A stretch of 64,000 bases of DNA from Amorphus sp040750475 (GTDB taxonomy: Bacteria; Pseudomonadota; Alphaproteobacteria; Rhizobiales; Amorphaceae), in assembly GCF_040750475.1 (NCBI RefSeq), contig NZ_JABJVY010000001.1:473614-537613 (forward strand), read 5' to 3'. Below are positions 9,645 through 20,035 of the stretch, piece after piece; the first letter of the stretch is position 1; each line of letters opens with the position of its first letter. The position numbers and the translations under genes are program-made. Under the pieces are notes generated by a model. It saw only the letters and a program-made list of their open reading frames with translations. It did not search any database and was not told the origin of the DNA.

Positions 9645-10691
9645 TCACATCTGCGGTTTTGGACGGGGAACGGGCGTTTCCAGCCGGAAGCGCAACAGCA
9701 GCGTACGCTGCAGAAGCGAGCGGTTGTCGTCGGAGATCAGCGTCATCAACGGCCGACCGAAGCCGTCCGCGCTCACCGCAATCCCTTCCATATTGTCGAT
9801 CTCGTAGGCGAAATCGGCCTCCATCAGAACCGGTCCGGTCAGCGGCGCCCGCGCCGCTAGCGCATCGCGACCGATCCGGCGGACCTGCATGCCGATATCG
9901 ATCCCGCCATCGTAGCGCCGCTCCAGAAGCAACAGATCGCCGCCCGGCAGGAAGGCCGCATCGGTCGGGCGATAATCCCGGTCGCGAACCAGCGCGCCCC
10001 GAACGACCGAGCCGTTGGGCGTCACCCGCCAAAACGGCAGCATTCCCTCCCCGGTCAGGCCCGCCCCCTTGCGGCAGGCGCGTTCGGCAAACAACATCAG
10101 ACTGCCCGCCACCGGACTGGATGGCGGCGCGACCGCCATCGCCTCCAGCCCGCCGTTGCCAGGCAGGCACCGCGTCTCCGCCGGCAGCGGCAAACGCGTC
10201 GGGATGTCTCCGACCGGATCGGGACCCGGATAGGCAAGCAGCTTTCGCCCGCTTTCGACGGATACCAGAACCTGGTCGCCTTTGCGGGCCAGCGCCTCGG
10301 CATCCTCTTCCGCCTTGGTCGGCGGCGTCTCGCCGGCCTCCGTCAGGCGGGGGGTAAGCTCGGCATGCGCGATCCCGCGCGGCGTGCCGTCCGCCCCCTG
10401 GTCGAGAGAAAGGGTGAGCCAGCGCCCGAGATCGGAGACCAGCAGCAGCTCGGTGCCGTCGGGCGATGCGAGCACGCCGGAGAAACCGCCAAAATCGCGG
10501 TCGCGCGCCGTCAGGTTCAGCCCGCCGAGAAAGACGAGGTCTCCGAAGCGCCGTGCCGGATCGCGGACGTGAAATTGCGAGATCGCAGCCGCATCGATGT
10601 TGATCGGCTCGGCCCTCAATGGTGCCGCCCCCAGGGTGGCCAGCACCATCAGCGCCAGACATCCGGCCCGAAAGAAGCTCGGAGGATTCAC
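9645..10691 (-). CDS. Esterase-like activity of phytase family protein, secreted
   Basis: 348 residues. A signal peptide (LALMVLATLGAAPLRA) is followed by a beta-propeller-like body typical of the phytase-like esterase family: FGGLSG-like FGGFSGVLASPDG, LLLVSDLGRW, GLEAMAV, FLPGGDLLLLERRY and NMEGIAV. Family members are periplasmic or lipoprotein hydrolases of uncertain substrate. The GTG start at 10691 overlaps the cobT stop by four bases (GTGA), so expression is probably coupled to cobST although no function in cobalamin synthesis is known. Confidence 0.82.
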   Translation of the reverse strand: MNPPSFFRAGCLALMVLATLGAAPLRAEPINIDAAAISQFHVRDPARRFGDLVFLGGLNLTARDRDFGGFSGVLASPDGTELLLVSDLGRWLTLSLDQGADGTPRGIAHAELTPRLTEAGETPPTKAEEDAEALARKGDQVLVSVESGRKLLAYPGPDPVGDIPTRLPLPAETRCLPGNGGLEAMAVAPPSSPVAGSLMLFAERACRKGAGLTGEGMLPFWRVTPNGSVVRGALVRDRDYRPTDAAFLPGGDLLLLERRYDGGIDIGMQVRRIGRDALAARAPLTGPVLMEADFAYEIDNMEGIAVSADGFGRPLMTLISDDNRSLLQRTLLLRFRLETPVPRPKPQM

Positions 10692-12601
10692 GCAGCGCGG
10701 CCCGAGCGCCGCCCGCCGCGCCCCTGGGGCTTGCTCTGACCTTCTTCGTCGAACAACGAGGCGAGCTGCTCGACCATCGCGCCGGCCAGCTCGTCGGCAT
10801 CGACGATCGTCACCGCCCGGCGATAGTAGCGCGTCACGTCGTGGCCGATGCCGATCGCGATCAGCTCAACCGGCGAGTTGGTCTCGATCTCGTCGATCAC
10901 CGCGCGCAGATGGCGCTCCAGATAGTTGCCGCTGTTGACGGACAGGGTGGAGTCGTCGACCGGCGCGCCATCGGAGATCATCATCAGGATGCGCCGGCTT
11001 TCCGGACGCCCAAGCAGCCGCGAATGCGCCCATTCCAACGCCTCGCCGTCGATATTCTCCTTCAGGAGCCCCTCGCGCATCATCAGCCCGAGATTGCGGC
11101 GCGCCCGCCGCCAGGGCGTGTCGGCCGACTTGTAGATGATATGGCGAAGGTCGTTGAGCCGGCCCGGGTTGATCGGCTTGCCGCTCTGCAGCCAGCGCTC
11201 GCGCGATTGGCCACCCTTCCAGGCCCGGGTGGTGAAACCCAGGATCTCCACCTTCACGCCGCAGCGCTCCAGCGTACGCGCCAGAATATCCGCGCAGGTG
11301 GCCGCAACCGTTATCGGCCGGCCGCGCATGGAGCCGGAATTGTCCAGAAGCAGCGTCACCACGGTGTCGCGGAAGTTGGCGTCGCGCTCGCGCTTGAAGG
11401 CCAGCGGCTGCATCGGATCGATGACGATGCGCGTCAGCCGCGCCGTGTCGAGCCAGCCCTCTTCCTGATCGAATTCCCAGGCCCGGTTCTGTTGCGCCAT
11501 CAGCCGGCGCTGCAACCGGTTGGCCAGCCGCGCCACCACGCCCTGCAGATGCGAGAGCTGCTTGTCGAGGAAGCCGCGCAGCCGGTCGAGCTCGGCCGGA
11601 TCGCACAGATCCTCCGCGCGCACCATTTCGTCGAAGCGGGTGGTGAAGACCCGGTAGTCCACCTCGGCCCGGCGCAGCGCGCCCGGCGGCTCGGCTCGGG
11701 TGGCTTCGCCGCTTTCGCGCGGATCGGCGAGCTCTTCCTCGCGATATTCCTCGCTGGTGGCCTCCGCGCTTTCCGATTCGGAGGCCTCTTCCTCTTCGCC
11801 GGACGATTCCGTCTCCTGGGGAGCGGCGGCCTCTTCCTGCTGTTCCTGGCCCTCCGCCGAAGCCTGGTCGTCGCTGGAGGTTTCCGAGCGGTCGTCGGAC
11901 TGGGACTCGTCCTCTTCCTCGTCGCGCTCTTCGGAGGAATATTCTTCCGCCATGTCCAGGGCGGCCAAAACCTCCCGGATCGCCGCGCCGAACGCCTGCT
12001 GATTTTCCAGCGACGCGCCCAGGCGATCGAGATCGGTGCCGGCCTTCTCCTCCAGCCACGGCCGCCAGAGATCGACCAGCCGTTTCGCGCTTTCCGGCGG
12101 CTTCTCTCCGGTCAGCCGCTCCCGCACCAGGAGCGACAGCGCATCCTCGATCGGCGCATCCGCTCGGTCGGTGATCTCGTGGTAATTGCCGCGATGATAG
12201 CGGTCTTCCAGCATCGCCGTGAGGTTGCTGGCGACCCCCGACATCCGCCGGGAGCCGATCGCTTCGCAGCGCGCCTGCTCCACAGCGTCGAAGATGCCGC
12301 GCGCTTCGCGACCGGCCGGCGACAGGTGGGTGTGCACCTTGGGATCGTGACAGGCGAGCTTGAGCGCCATGGAATCGCCGATCCCACGGGCAACGGCGGC
12401 GTCGGCCGCCGTCATCCGCCGGGGCGGTTCCGGCACCCGCGCCTTGTGGCCCGACAGCGACGGCCGATCGTTCGAATAGACGATCTCGAGCTCCGGATCG
12501 CCGGAGATCGCGCGCATCGTCGCCGACACCGACCGCTTGAAGGTATCGTTTCGCGTGGCAGGCGGACTGCCGGTCTTATCCCAGTTGCTTCCCTGCGCCA
12601 T
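10688..12601 (-). CDS. cobT: Cobaltochelatase subunit CobT
   Basis: 637 residues. The C-terminal von Willebrand A domain carries a MIDAS site DNSGSMRG starting at Asp420. The central part (about 220-300) is very acidic (Glu/Ser/Asp), as in other CobT proteins. With CobS it forms the AAA-type chaperone complex that drives CobN to insert cobalt into hydrogenobyrinate diamide in the aerobic B12 pathway. GGAGGAGC precedes ATG 12601. It lies directly after cobS; cobN is not in the window. Confidence 0.96.
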   Translation of the reverse strand: MAQGSNWDKTGSPPATRNDTFKRSVSATMRAISGDPELEIVYSNDRPSLSGHKARVPEPPRRMTAADAAVARGIGDSMALKLACHDPKVHTHLSPAGREARGIFDAVEQARCEAIGSRRMSGVASNLTAMLEDRYHRGNYHEITDRADAPIEDALSLLVRERLTGEKPPESAKRLVDLWRPWLEEKAGTDLDRLGASLENQQAFGAAIREVLAALDMAEEYSSEERDEEEDESQSDDRSETSSDDQASAEGQEQQEEAAAPQETESSGEEEEASESESAEATSEEYREEELADPRESGEATRAEPPGALRRAEVDYRVFTTRFDEMVRAEDLCDPAELDRLRGFLDKQLSHLQGVVARLANRLQRRLMAQQNRAWEFDQEEGWLDTARLTRIVIDPMQPLAFKRERDANFRDTVVTLLLDNSGSMRGRPITVAATCADILARTLERCGVKVEILGFTTRAWKGGQSRERWLQSGKPINPGRLNDLRHIIYKSADTPWRRARRNLGLMMREGLLKENIDGEALEWAHSRLLGRPESRRILMMISDGAPVDDSTLSVNSGNYLERHLRAVIDEIETNSPVELIAIGIGHDVTRYYRRAVTIVDADELAGAMVEQLASLFDEEGQSKPQGRGGRRSGRAA

Positions 12602-12631
12602 CGTCGCTCGCTCCTCCAGGCCGCTGGCCGG

Positions 12632-13618
12632 TCAGCTCATCACGACGTTCGCAGCCGAGTTCGTGAGTTCCTTGCCGAAGCAGCGCTGATAGAACTCCGC
12701 GACGATCGACTGCTCGGTCTCGTCGCACTTGTTAAGGAAGGTGAGCTGGAAGGCAAAGCCGATATCGCCGAAGATTTCGGCATTCTCCGCCCAGGTCAGC
12801 ACCGTCCGCGGGCTCATCACGGTCGACAGGTCGCCGTTCATGAAGGCGTTGCGGGTGAGATCGGCGAGCCGAACCATCTTCGACACCGTCTCCCGGCCCG
12901 CTTCGTCGCGATAGCTCGGCGACTTGGCGAGGATGATGTCGACCTCGTTGTCGTGCGGCAGATAGTTCAGCGTGACCACGATCGACCAGCGGTCCATCTG
13001 GCCCTGGTTGATCTGCTGGGTGCCGTGATAGAGGCCCGACGTATCGCCGAGGCCGACCGTGTTGGCCGTCGCGAACAACCGGAAGGCGGGATGCGGGCGG
13101 ATCACCCGGTTCTGGTCGAGCAGCGTCAGCCGGCCCTGCACCTCCAGCACGCGCTGGATCACGAACATGACGTCCGGCCGGCCGGCGTCGTACTCGTCGA
13201 ACACCAGCGCGGTGTTGGTCTGCAGCGCCCAAGGCAGGATGCCGTCGCGGAACTCCGTAACCTGCTGGCCGTCCTTGAGGACGATCGCGTCCTTGCCGAC
13301 CAGGTCGATCCGCGAGATGTGGCTGTCGAGATTGACGCGCACGCACGGCCAGTTGAGCCGGGCCGCGACCTGCTCGATATGGGTCGACTTACCGGTGCCG
13401 TGGTAGCCCGTGACCATCACCCGGCGATTGCGCGCGAACCCGGCAAGGATCGCGAGCGTCGTGGGACGGTCGAACAGGTAGTCGGGATCGAGGTCCGGAA
13501 CGTGCTCGCTCGGTTCGGAAAAGGCGGGAACCTCGAAATCGGCATCGATGCCGAACACCTGCCGCACCGACACGTTCATGTCGGGCAGTCCGGGACTTTC
13601 CATGGTCTCTGTGGTCAT
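12632..13618 (-). CDS. cobS: Cobaltochelatase subunit CobS
   Basis: 328 residues, AAA+ ATPase. Walker A GYHGTGKST, Walker B ALVFDEYDAG and the sensor region FATANTVGLGD are all visible. It is the motor subunit of aerobic cobaltochelatase with CobT. Two ATGs lie side by side at 13621 and 13618. The second is chosen because GGAGGA is too close to the first. The gap to cobT is 30 bases. Confidence 0.95.
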   Translation of the reverse strand: MTTETMESPGLPDMNVSVRQVFGIDADFEVPAFSEPSEHVPDLDPDYLFDRPTTLAILAGFARNRRVMVTGYHGTGKSTHIEQVAARLNWPCVRVNLDSHISRIDLVGKDAIVLKDGQQVTEFRDGILPWALQTNTALVFDEYDAGRPDVMFVIQRVLEVQGRLTLLDQNRVIRPHPAFRLFATANTVGLGDTSGLYHGTQQINQGQMDRWSIVVTLNYLPHDNEVDIILAKSPSYRDEAGRETVSKMVRLADLTRNAFMNGDLSTVMSPRTVLTWAENAEIFGDIGFAFQLTFLNKCDETEQSIVAEFYQRCFGKELTNSAANVVMS

Positions 13619-13688
13619 CATTCCTCCATCGCGCACGACGTCCGCGCGTCGAGGCCGGCGGGAGAATTCCCGCCGGACGGGCAAGGGA

Positions 13689-14315
13689 TTAACAGTAGCC
13701 GGCGCGCCTTAGCACCGTATAGGCTTGAATGATACGCCGAAGTCGTTCTTCCGAACCGCGATCGCCGTGGTTCGCGTCCGGATGATGGCGTTTCACCAAA
13801 GTCTTGTATCTCGTTTTGATGTCGTCGCGCGATGCGCTTTCCTCAAGGCCGAGGGTTTCAAATGCCCGCCGCTCTGGCCCGAGGACGCGTCGGCGCGGCC
13901 GATTGTCGCTCGCCGGATGGTCTCCGCCGTCTTCGCCGAACAGCCCGAACGGATCCTCGTAGAGCCCGCTCCAGGCCGTTTTCGGTCGTTCCTCGGCGGG
14001 TTTGCGCCCGTGGCCCTTGGACCAGGAATTGACACCCACCCGCCGGGTCGGCCGATGCCCGACGATCGCGTCCTTCTGATAGGCCTGAACCGCCTCGTCG
14101 GTCATGCCGTCGAAGTAGTTGTAGGACTTGTTGTATTCCCGCACGTGATCCAGGCACAGCAGGAGATACTGGCCTTCGCGTCCGCGTCCCATCGGAGCGC
14201 GGTAGAGCCCCCGTCCTTCGCACTCCGGGTGCGCACAGGTGGGCGCGTCCGGAACCGCCGCCTCGGGCTTCCGCTTGATCCTGATCCGGTCGAAATGTTT
14301 CGAGTCGAGCTTCAT
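13689..14315 (-). CDS. J-domain protein upstream of cobS
   Basis: 208 residues. The C-terminal 60 residues form a J domain (LGLEESASRDDIKTRYKTLV, then KRHHPDANHG with the HPD motif). The N-terminal half has a possible zinc site (CAHPECEGRG with CLDH) and the motif VREYNKSYNYFDGM. This protein is regularly found beside cobST in Rhizobiales. It may recruit DnaK to the chelatase, which is inference from position. ATG 14315 (MKLDSKHF) matches the usual start. Confidence 0.85.
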   Translation of the reverse strand: MKLDSKHFDRIRIKRKPEAAVPDAPTCAHPECEGRGLYRAPMGRGREGQYLLLCLDHVREYNKSYNYFDGMTDEAVQAYQKDAIVGHRPTRRVGVNSWSKGHGRKPAEERPKTAWSGLYEDPFGLFGEDGGDHPASDNRPRRRVLGPERRAFETLGLEESASRDDIKTRYKTLVKRHHPDANHGDRGSEERLRRIIQAYTVLRRAGYC

Positions 14316-14705
14316 CGCGCTGACATTATGGGCAGCCGTATCCGAGCGAACAAGCACTTGACGCGTGATGGGATTGAGGCGGCCATCAGTTATGGGGGAG
14401 GTGCGGCGACTATGCCGCAGGGCCGTCCGCGGACGGCACGGCCCTTTGGGAACGGGGGCCGGACACCATTAGATGATATTTCGGCACCCGATTTCCAGGA
14501 TATTGCAGGTCTACCGACTACCCTCGACCGGCACAATGTGCTTGTAGAGCGGGATGAGGAAAAGCGGGCACCGGTTTTCCGCCCGCATCCCGCTCCAACT
14601 CATTGGAATCCATCACTGCGGTTCGGGTCCGAGCGCCCGACATCATCATGTTCCAAGCGTCCCGACGGCCGCCCGGCCGTCATCGTGAATGCCCGAGGAG
14701 GTCTC
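14316..14705. other. Divergent control region between the J-protein gene and argG, with palindrome
   Basis: 390 bases without a gene. It holds a palindromic repeat at 14547-14594: arms GAGCGGGATG and CATCCCGCTC, core AGCGGGCACCGGTTTTCCGC. Promoters for both directions must lie here, but I see no unambiguous -35/-10 pair. GAGGAGG at the right edge is the argG ribosome site. Confidence 0.6.
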
Positions 14706-15926
<1,221 letters not shown>

Positions 15927-15962
15927 GTCAAGTACTCATAAATCCCGACAGCCGAAAATTTT

Positions 15963-15993
15963 CCCTCGTTCGGGCCTTCGATCCGAACGAGGG
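15963..15993. other. Strong hairpin after argG
   Basis: CCCTCGTTCGG (15963-15973) and CCGAACGAGGG (15983-15993) form a perfect 11-bp stem with a nine-base loop, 37 bases after the argG stop. There is no T-run on the plus side, and AAAATTTT lies on the other side. It may protect or end the argG message. Confidence 0.55.
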
Positions 15994-16045
15994 CCGGCCT
16001 CCATGCGTTCGCCGCTTCGATTCCCAAACACCCGGGTGCGGAGCG

Positions 16046-17257
16046 GTGACACACAAGACCCATCTCGCGCTGGCCGGCTTTGCCGCGACAGCGATCGCCT
16101 TTGGGCCCGCGCGCATGGGCTTCGGGCTATTTTTGCCCGAGTTCCGGGACACGTTCCGCCTCACGAGCACGGTTGCAGGCCTGATCGCCAGCTCCGGCTT
16201 CCTGGCGTTCCTGGCCACACTGCCGCTGGCGGCCGTGTTGAACTCGAGGCTGGGTCCGAGATGCCCGGTCGTGACTGGGTCGTTGTCGGCTGCGATCGGG
16301 TTCGCGACGGTCGCGCTGGCGTCGGACGCTGTCTGGCTCACTGTCGGCGTGGTGTTTGCCGGCGCAAGCGCCGGCCTGTGCTGGGCACCCTTCAACGACG
16401 CGACGGAACGGGTCGTTTCCGAAGACGCGCGCAGCGGCGTGCTCTCCACTGTCGCCACGGGAACCAGCGTCGGGGTTGCCGGCGCCGCTCTCCTGGCACT
16501 GGCCGTTACCTATGACCAGATCGCCTGGCCGGCGTCTTGGCTCGCTTTCGCGGTGGCCGCGGCTTTGACCGTCGCCGCCACCTCGGCCGCGCTGCCGGCC
16601 GGCCAGACCGGGTCCGACACTCAAGGCGCCCTGGCGGGGACGCAAGCGCTTCTCTGCCGGCAGGCGGTCCCGCTCTACAGTGCCGCGCTGTGCTTCGGGG
16701 CGACCAACGCGATCTATCTGTCCTTTGCAGCCGACCGTGTCGTCACCGCCGGCGGGCTGCCGGGTCTTCCGGAAACGGCCGCCGCCGCCGTGATCTTCTT
16801 CAGCTACGGCACGGTCGGGATGCTGGGTCTGATGACCGGGCGGATCGAGGCAGCCATCGGGCTCGACCGGCTGCTGCGGGCGATTTTCTCCGCAGCAGCC
16901 TTGTCGCTCGTCCTGATCGCGCTGGCACCCACATCCTGGCCCGCCGTTCTCATCTCGTCGGGCCTACACGGCGCAGCACTGATGGCGGTCAGTGCCGTGT
17001 TTTCGTTCTGGAGCCTGCGGTTGTTCCCCGGTCGTGGAACGCTCGGCTTCACGGCCACGTTGATCGCCGTCGCGGTCGGCAGCGTCGTCGGACCCGCCAT
17101 TGCCGGCGTTCTGGCCGACAGCATCGGATCCGAGGCCACCTTCCTGGTTGCCGGCCTGCCCGCGCTTCTGACCGCACTCTGGCCGAGCACGGTCGGCAAT
17201 AACCCCGGTCCGCCGCGCGCACCGGGACGACGAAGGATCGGCTACCGGATCTGCTGA
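16046..17257 (+). CDS. MFS transporter (YbfB/YjiJ-like)
   Basis: 403 residues with about twelve hydrophobic helices, alternating small-residue helices and a short central loop near residue 190. The N-terminus (ATAIAFGPARMGFGLFLPEFRD) resembles the YbfB/YjiJ group of major facilitator proteins, whose substrates are unknown. The start is GTG 16046 with GGAG close before it. Its end overlaps the convergent dienelactone hydrolase gene by 16 bases. Confidence 0.8.
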   Translation: MTHKTHLALAGFAATAIAFGPARMGFGLFLPEFRDTFRLTSTVAGLIASSGFLAFLATLPLAAVLNSRLGPRCPVVTGSLSAAIGFATVALASDAVWLTVGVVFAGASAGLCWAPFNDATERVVSEDARSGVLSTVATGTSVGVAGAALLALAVTYDQIAWPASWLAFAVAAALTVAATSAALPAGQTGSDTQGALAGTQALLCRQAVPLYSAALCFGATNAIYLSFAADRVVTAGGLPGLPETAAAAVIFFSYGTVGMLGLMTGRIEAAIGLDRLLRAIFSAAALSLVLIALAPTSWPAVLISSGLHGAALMAVSAVFSFWSLRLFPGRGTLGFTATLIAVAVGSVVGPAIAGVLADSIGSEATFLVAGLPALLTALWPSTVGNNPGPPRAPGRRRIGYRIC

Positions 17258-18021
17258 TCCAGGAACCCGAGCAGCGCTATCCAGGACTTGCGATCGGCGG
17301 TGGCGTCGTAACGCGACGTCTCGCCTTTCGCCGACCACTCGGTGAAGGAGTGGCGGGCGCCGGAATAAAGCTGAACCTCGAAGTCGACCCCGTCCTTGTT
17401 CATCGCGGCCACAAGGTCGGCAACCTGCGACATCGGCGCCGCCGGATCCTCCGAGCCGTGCAGAATCAGGATCGGGGCCTCGACGTTGGTGTAGTCCTGA
17501 CCGTCGGGTGTTCCGAGGCCGCCATGGAATGTCACGAAGCCATCGACATCGGCGCCCGAGCGCGCAAATTCCAATGCCGCCGCGCCGCCGAAGCAGTAGC
17601 CCATCACCACCACGTCGTCCTCGACACCGTCCATCCGCAGCGCGGCTTCCAGCCCGCCCGCCAAGCGAGCGCGCAAGGCTGCCCGGTCGCTGTAGAGCTT
17701 GCCGGACTCCGCCTTCTTGTCCTCCGTTGTCGTGGGTCGCACGCCCTTGCCGTAGACGTCGACGGCGAAGGCCGCATAGCCAAGCTCGGCGAGCATTTCG
17801 GCCCGGCGCTGCTCATACTCGGTGAGACCGTCCCAATCGTGGATGATCAAAACCAGCGGCTGCTCCGGCCCGGCCCCGTCGTTGATCGCGAAATAGCCTT
17901 CGAAGGACTGGCCATCGACGTCGTAAGTGACGGACCGGGTGACGATATCGGCGGCCGCGGGCGTGGCCGTCCCTGCGACGAGGAGTGCGGCGGCTGCAAT
18001 CCGGATAGGCATGGCAGTCAT
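17242..18021 (-). CDS. Dienelactone hydrolase family protein, exported
   Basis: 259 residues. A signal peptide (MPIRIAAAALLVAGTATPAAA) is followed by an alpha/beta hydrolase body. The nucleophile elbow is GYCFGG with Cys as in dienelactone hydrolase. The acid lies near LHGSEDPAAP and the His in GARHSFTE. Export suggests a periplasmic esterase rather than a cytoplasmic aromatic-pathway enzyme. ATG 18021 has GGGAGG eight bases upstream. Its 5' side is a 450-base repeat-rich spacer. Confidence 0.87.
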   Translation of the reverse strand: MTAMPIRIAAAALLVAGTATPAAADIVTRSVTYDVDGQSFEGYFAINDGAGPEQPLVLIIHDWDGLTEYEQRRAEMLAELGYAAFAVDVYGKGVRPTTTEDKKAESGKLYSDRAALRARLAGGLEAALRMDGVEDDVVVMGYCFGGAAALEFARSGADVDGFVTFHGGLGTPDGQDYTNVEAPILILHGSEDPAAPMSQVADLVAAMNKDGVDFEVQLYSGARHSFTEWSAKGETSRYDATADRKSWIALLGFLDQQIR

Positions 18022-18070
18022 GTGGTCGACCTCCCTGATGGACAGACAAGCGCAGCGCATGCGCGATTGG

Positions 18071-18116
18071 CGCGTTTCCAGGCGAGGAGAACCCCCGTTC
18101 TCCGTCCGGAAACGCG
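18071..18116. repeat. Palindromic repeat with CGCGTTTCC arms
   Basis: CGCGTTTCC (18071-18079) pairs perfectly with GGAAACGCG (18108-18116). It carries the arms of the AACCGGTT family, but the core reads AGAACCCCCGTTCT instead of AACCGGTT. It lies just upstream of the dienelactone hydrolase gene. Confidence 0.55.
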
Positions 18117-18230
18117 TCAAACCAATCACCCAATGCTCGCCCTTCGCAACATAGGGCGATCAGACAGGAGGGAAGGGGCCGGCGGATAACATCGCCGCGA
18201 GGTGAGCGGGGCCAAGCAATCACAGGAGAA

Positions 18231-18468
18231 GTGCGAAGCGGTTTTCCCGGCTTGCGAAGCCAGCGCGCGACCGCGCGCCGGCCCCTATGGGCCGCCCCGT
18301 CCGGAGCGAAGCGGCGAAGCCGCGACAGCGTGAGGACAAAAAGCTTCCCACGTTCGCTCGCTTTGGGCTTTTCCCGGACGGAAAACCGGTTCCCACTTTT
18401 CCTGGCTTTGGCTTTTTCCCGACGCAAAGCCCGGACGGAAAACCGGTTCCCACTTTTCCTGGCTTTGC
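18231..18468. repeat. Composite repeat block between dienelactone hydrolase and M48 protease genes
   Basis: A 30-base stretch at 18254-18283 is identical to 22964-22993. It is followed by two AACCGGTT-type units: 18364-18413 and 18424-18468. The second has perfect 8-base arms GCAAAGCC (18424-18431) and GGCTTTGC (18461-18468). The last unit abuts the protease stop codon. No gene is visible in this spacer. Confidence 0.75.
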
Positions 18469-18469
18469 T

Positions 18470-19960
18470 TTAGTCCGCGACGATCTTGACGAGTTCGCCG
18501 GGCACCAGCGGGTTGTCGGCGTCGATGCCGTTCAACACCTCGAACAGATTGCGCTGCTCGCCCGACGCCACGCCCTGCATACGGGCGGACAAGCTCTCCA
18601 CCGTATCGCTCGGCTGGACCGTCACGACCCGGACGCGAAGCGGCTTCAGGCCGTTGCGCTCGGTGCGGGAAAGCCGGGAGAACGAGCCGAAGGTCTCCTC
18701 GAAGCTGGTGTCGAACCGGCCGGACGGCCGCGAGGTCGCGAAGATGAACCGGTAGACCCGGCTGCCGGCCGTTACCACGCCGATGCGGAACGACCAGCCC
18801 TCGGCAATCGCCGAGGCGCTCGCCGCCGGCATGCCGTTGATCGTCTCCTCCCGGACACTGTCTTCGATCAGGCCCTTTACCCAACCGGAGCGCAGATAGT
18901 CGGTGAGCGACATACCTTCCGGCAGCGCCACGCCGTCGAAGCGCAAGGCGGTCCGGTCGCCGTCGGTCGCGAGCACCGCCTCGGGCGTGTTCTTCAAGAC
19001 GAAGCCCGGTGGAACGGTGAAGCCGATCCCGAGGGCGGCATGCAGATATTGCCGGCCGCGCACATAGCCCTCGCGCGGATCGTCGCCGTAGAGCATGCCG
19101 TCGAGGCTGTTGAGGTAGGCGTCGCGCTCCTGCTCGCCGATGCCGGGCGCGCCGAACTGGCGCGCTGCTCGCCTGGCGAGTTCGATCCGCGACGGGGTGG
19201 AGGGATGCGACGACAGGAAGTCGAGCCCCTTGCTACCCGCCGAAACGCTCTGCAATTGCGCGTAGCGCGCCATCTTGGAGAGGAAACGCGAAGCGGCGAA
19301 CGGATCGAAACCGGCGGCCGCAAGCGTGCGCACGCCGACGGAATCGGCTTCCAGCTCCTGATCCTGGCTGAAACGGGCGAGCGAAAGCTGCGTGGTTTCC
19401 CGCGCCTGCTGAGCGGCTTCGGAATCCCGCACCATGTTGGAGACGACGCGGTTGGCGACCGCGATCGCCTGGGCGCGCCGCTGGCGCGCCACCGCGTGTT
19501 GCGCCGTCACGTGCGCCATCTCGTGGGCGATCACCGCGGCAACCTCGGAACGGTCGCTCGCCAGCGCCAAAAGGCCGCGGGTGATATAGAGGTGGCCCGT
19601 TGGCAGCGCGAAGGCGTTGATCGCCGGCGAATTCAGGATGGTGATGCGATAGGAGCGGCTCGGATCGTCTGAGGCCGCGACCAGACGCCCGACCACGCGC
19701 GCCACGGTCCGCTCCACCTTGGGATCGGAATAGACGCCGCCATAGGCCTCGATCAGCCGTTCGTGCTCGCGGATCTCGCTCGAGGGTGCCTGGGCCGGCT
19801 CCTGCGCCACGATGGAATTGACCGGCGAACTCGACGTGATGATCGGATCGCCCGTGGGCGTCAGCACGCATGCGGTCAAGCCGGCCACCAGGCCGCACGC
19901 AGCCATCGCCCGTCCCAAAAGACGAGCGGCGCCATTCCGGAATGGAGCTGCCATGACCAT
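18470..19960 (-). CDS. M48 family metalloprotease, lipoprotein, with LysM-like C-terminus
   Basis: About 496 residues from ATG 19960. A lipoprotein signal (CGLVAGLTAC) is followed by an M48 peptidase domain with zinc motif HEMAH at about residues 146-150 and the third ligand in FSQDQELEADSVG. The C-terminal 55 residues (VVTVQPSDTVESLSARM to PGELVKIVAD) look like a LysM fold. The arrangement resembles BepA/YfgC-type outer-membrane quality-control proteases. ATG 19954 and GTG 20008 are possible alternative starts. The stop codon lies against a palindromic repeat. Confidence 0.85.
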   Translation of the reverse strand: MVMAAPFRNGAARLLGRAMAACGLVAGLTACVLTPTGDPIITSSSPVNSIVAQEPAQAPSSEIREHERLIEAYGGVYSDPKVERTVARVVGRLVAASDDPSRSYRITILNSPAINAFALPTGHLYITRGLLALASDRSEVAAVIAHEMAHVTAQHAVARQRRAQAIAVANRVVSNMVRDSEAAQQARETTQLSLARFSQDQELEADSVGVRTLAAAGFDPFAASRFLSKMARYAQLQSVSAGSKGLDFLSSHPSTPSRIELARRAARQFGAPGIGEQERDAYLNSLDGMLYGDDPREGYVRGRQYLHAALGIGFTVPPGFVLKNTPEAVLATDGDRTALRFDGVALPEGMSLTDYLRSGWVKGLIEDSVREETINGMPAASASAIAEGWSFRIGVVTAGSRVYRFIFATSRPSGRFDTSFEETFGSFSRLSRTERNGLKPLRVRVVTVQPSDTVESLSARMQGVASGEQRNLFEVLNGIDADNPLVPGELVKIVAD

Positions 19961-20035
19961 CAACGTCAATCGAATCCATATTGATCGGAACGAGACCGGG
20001 GGCGACACCCAAAGCCGCGCGCTAATCCCGACGCC

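Noticed and set aside
10619..13732. Very long plus-strand open frame (about 1037 codons) opposite cobT and cobS
   Set aside because: It is the mirror of the cobST reading frame in GC-rich DNA. Its protein is Arg/His/Leu-rich with no domain, and the minus strand encodes clear CobT and CobS motifs.
13725..14705. 327-codon N-terminal extension in frame with argG
   Set aside because: No homology in the extension; it runs opposite the J-protein gene and through a palindrome, and ATG 14706 has an ideal ribosome site.
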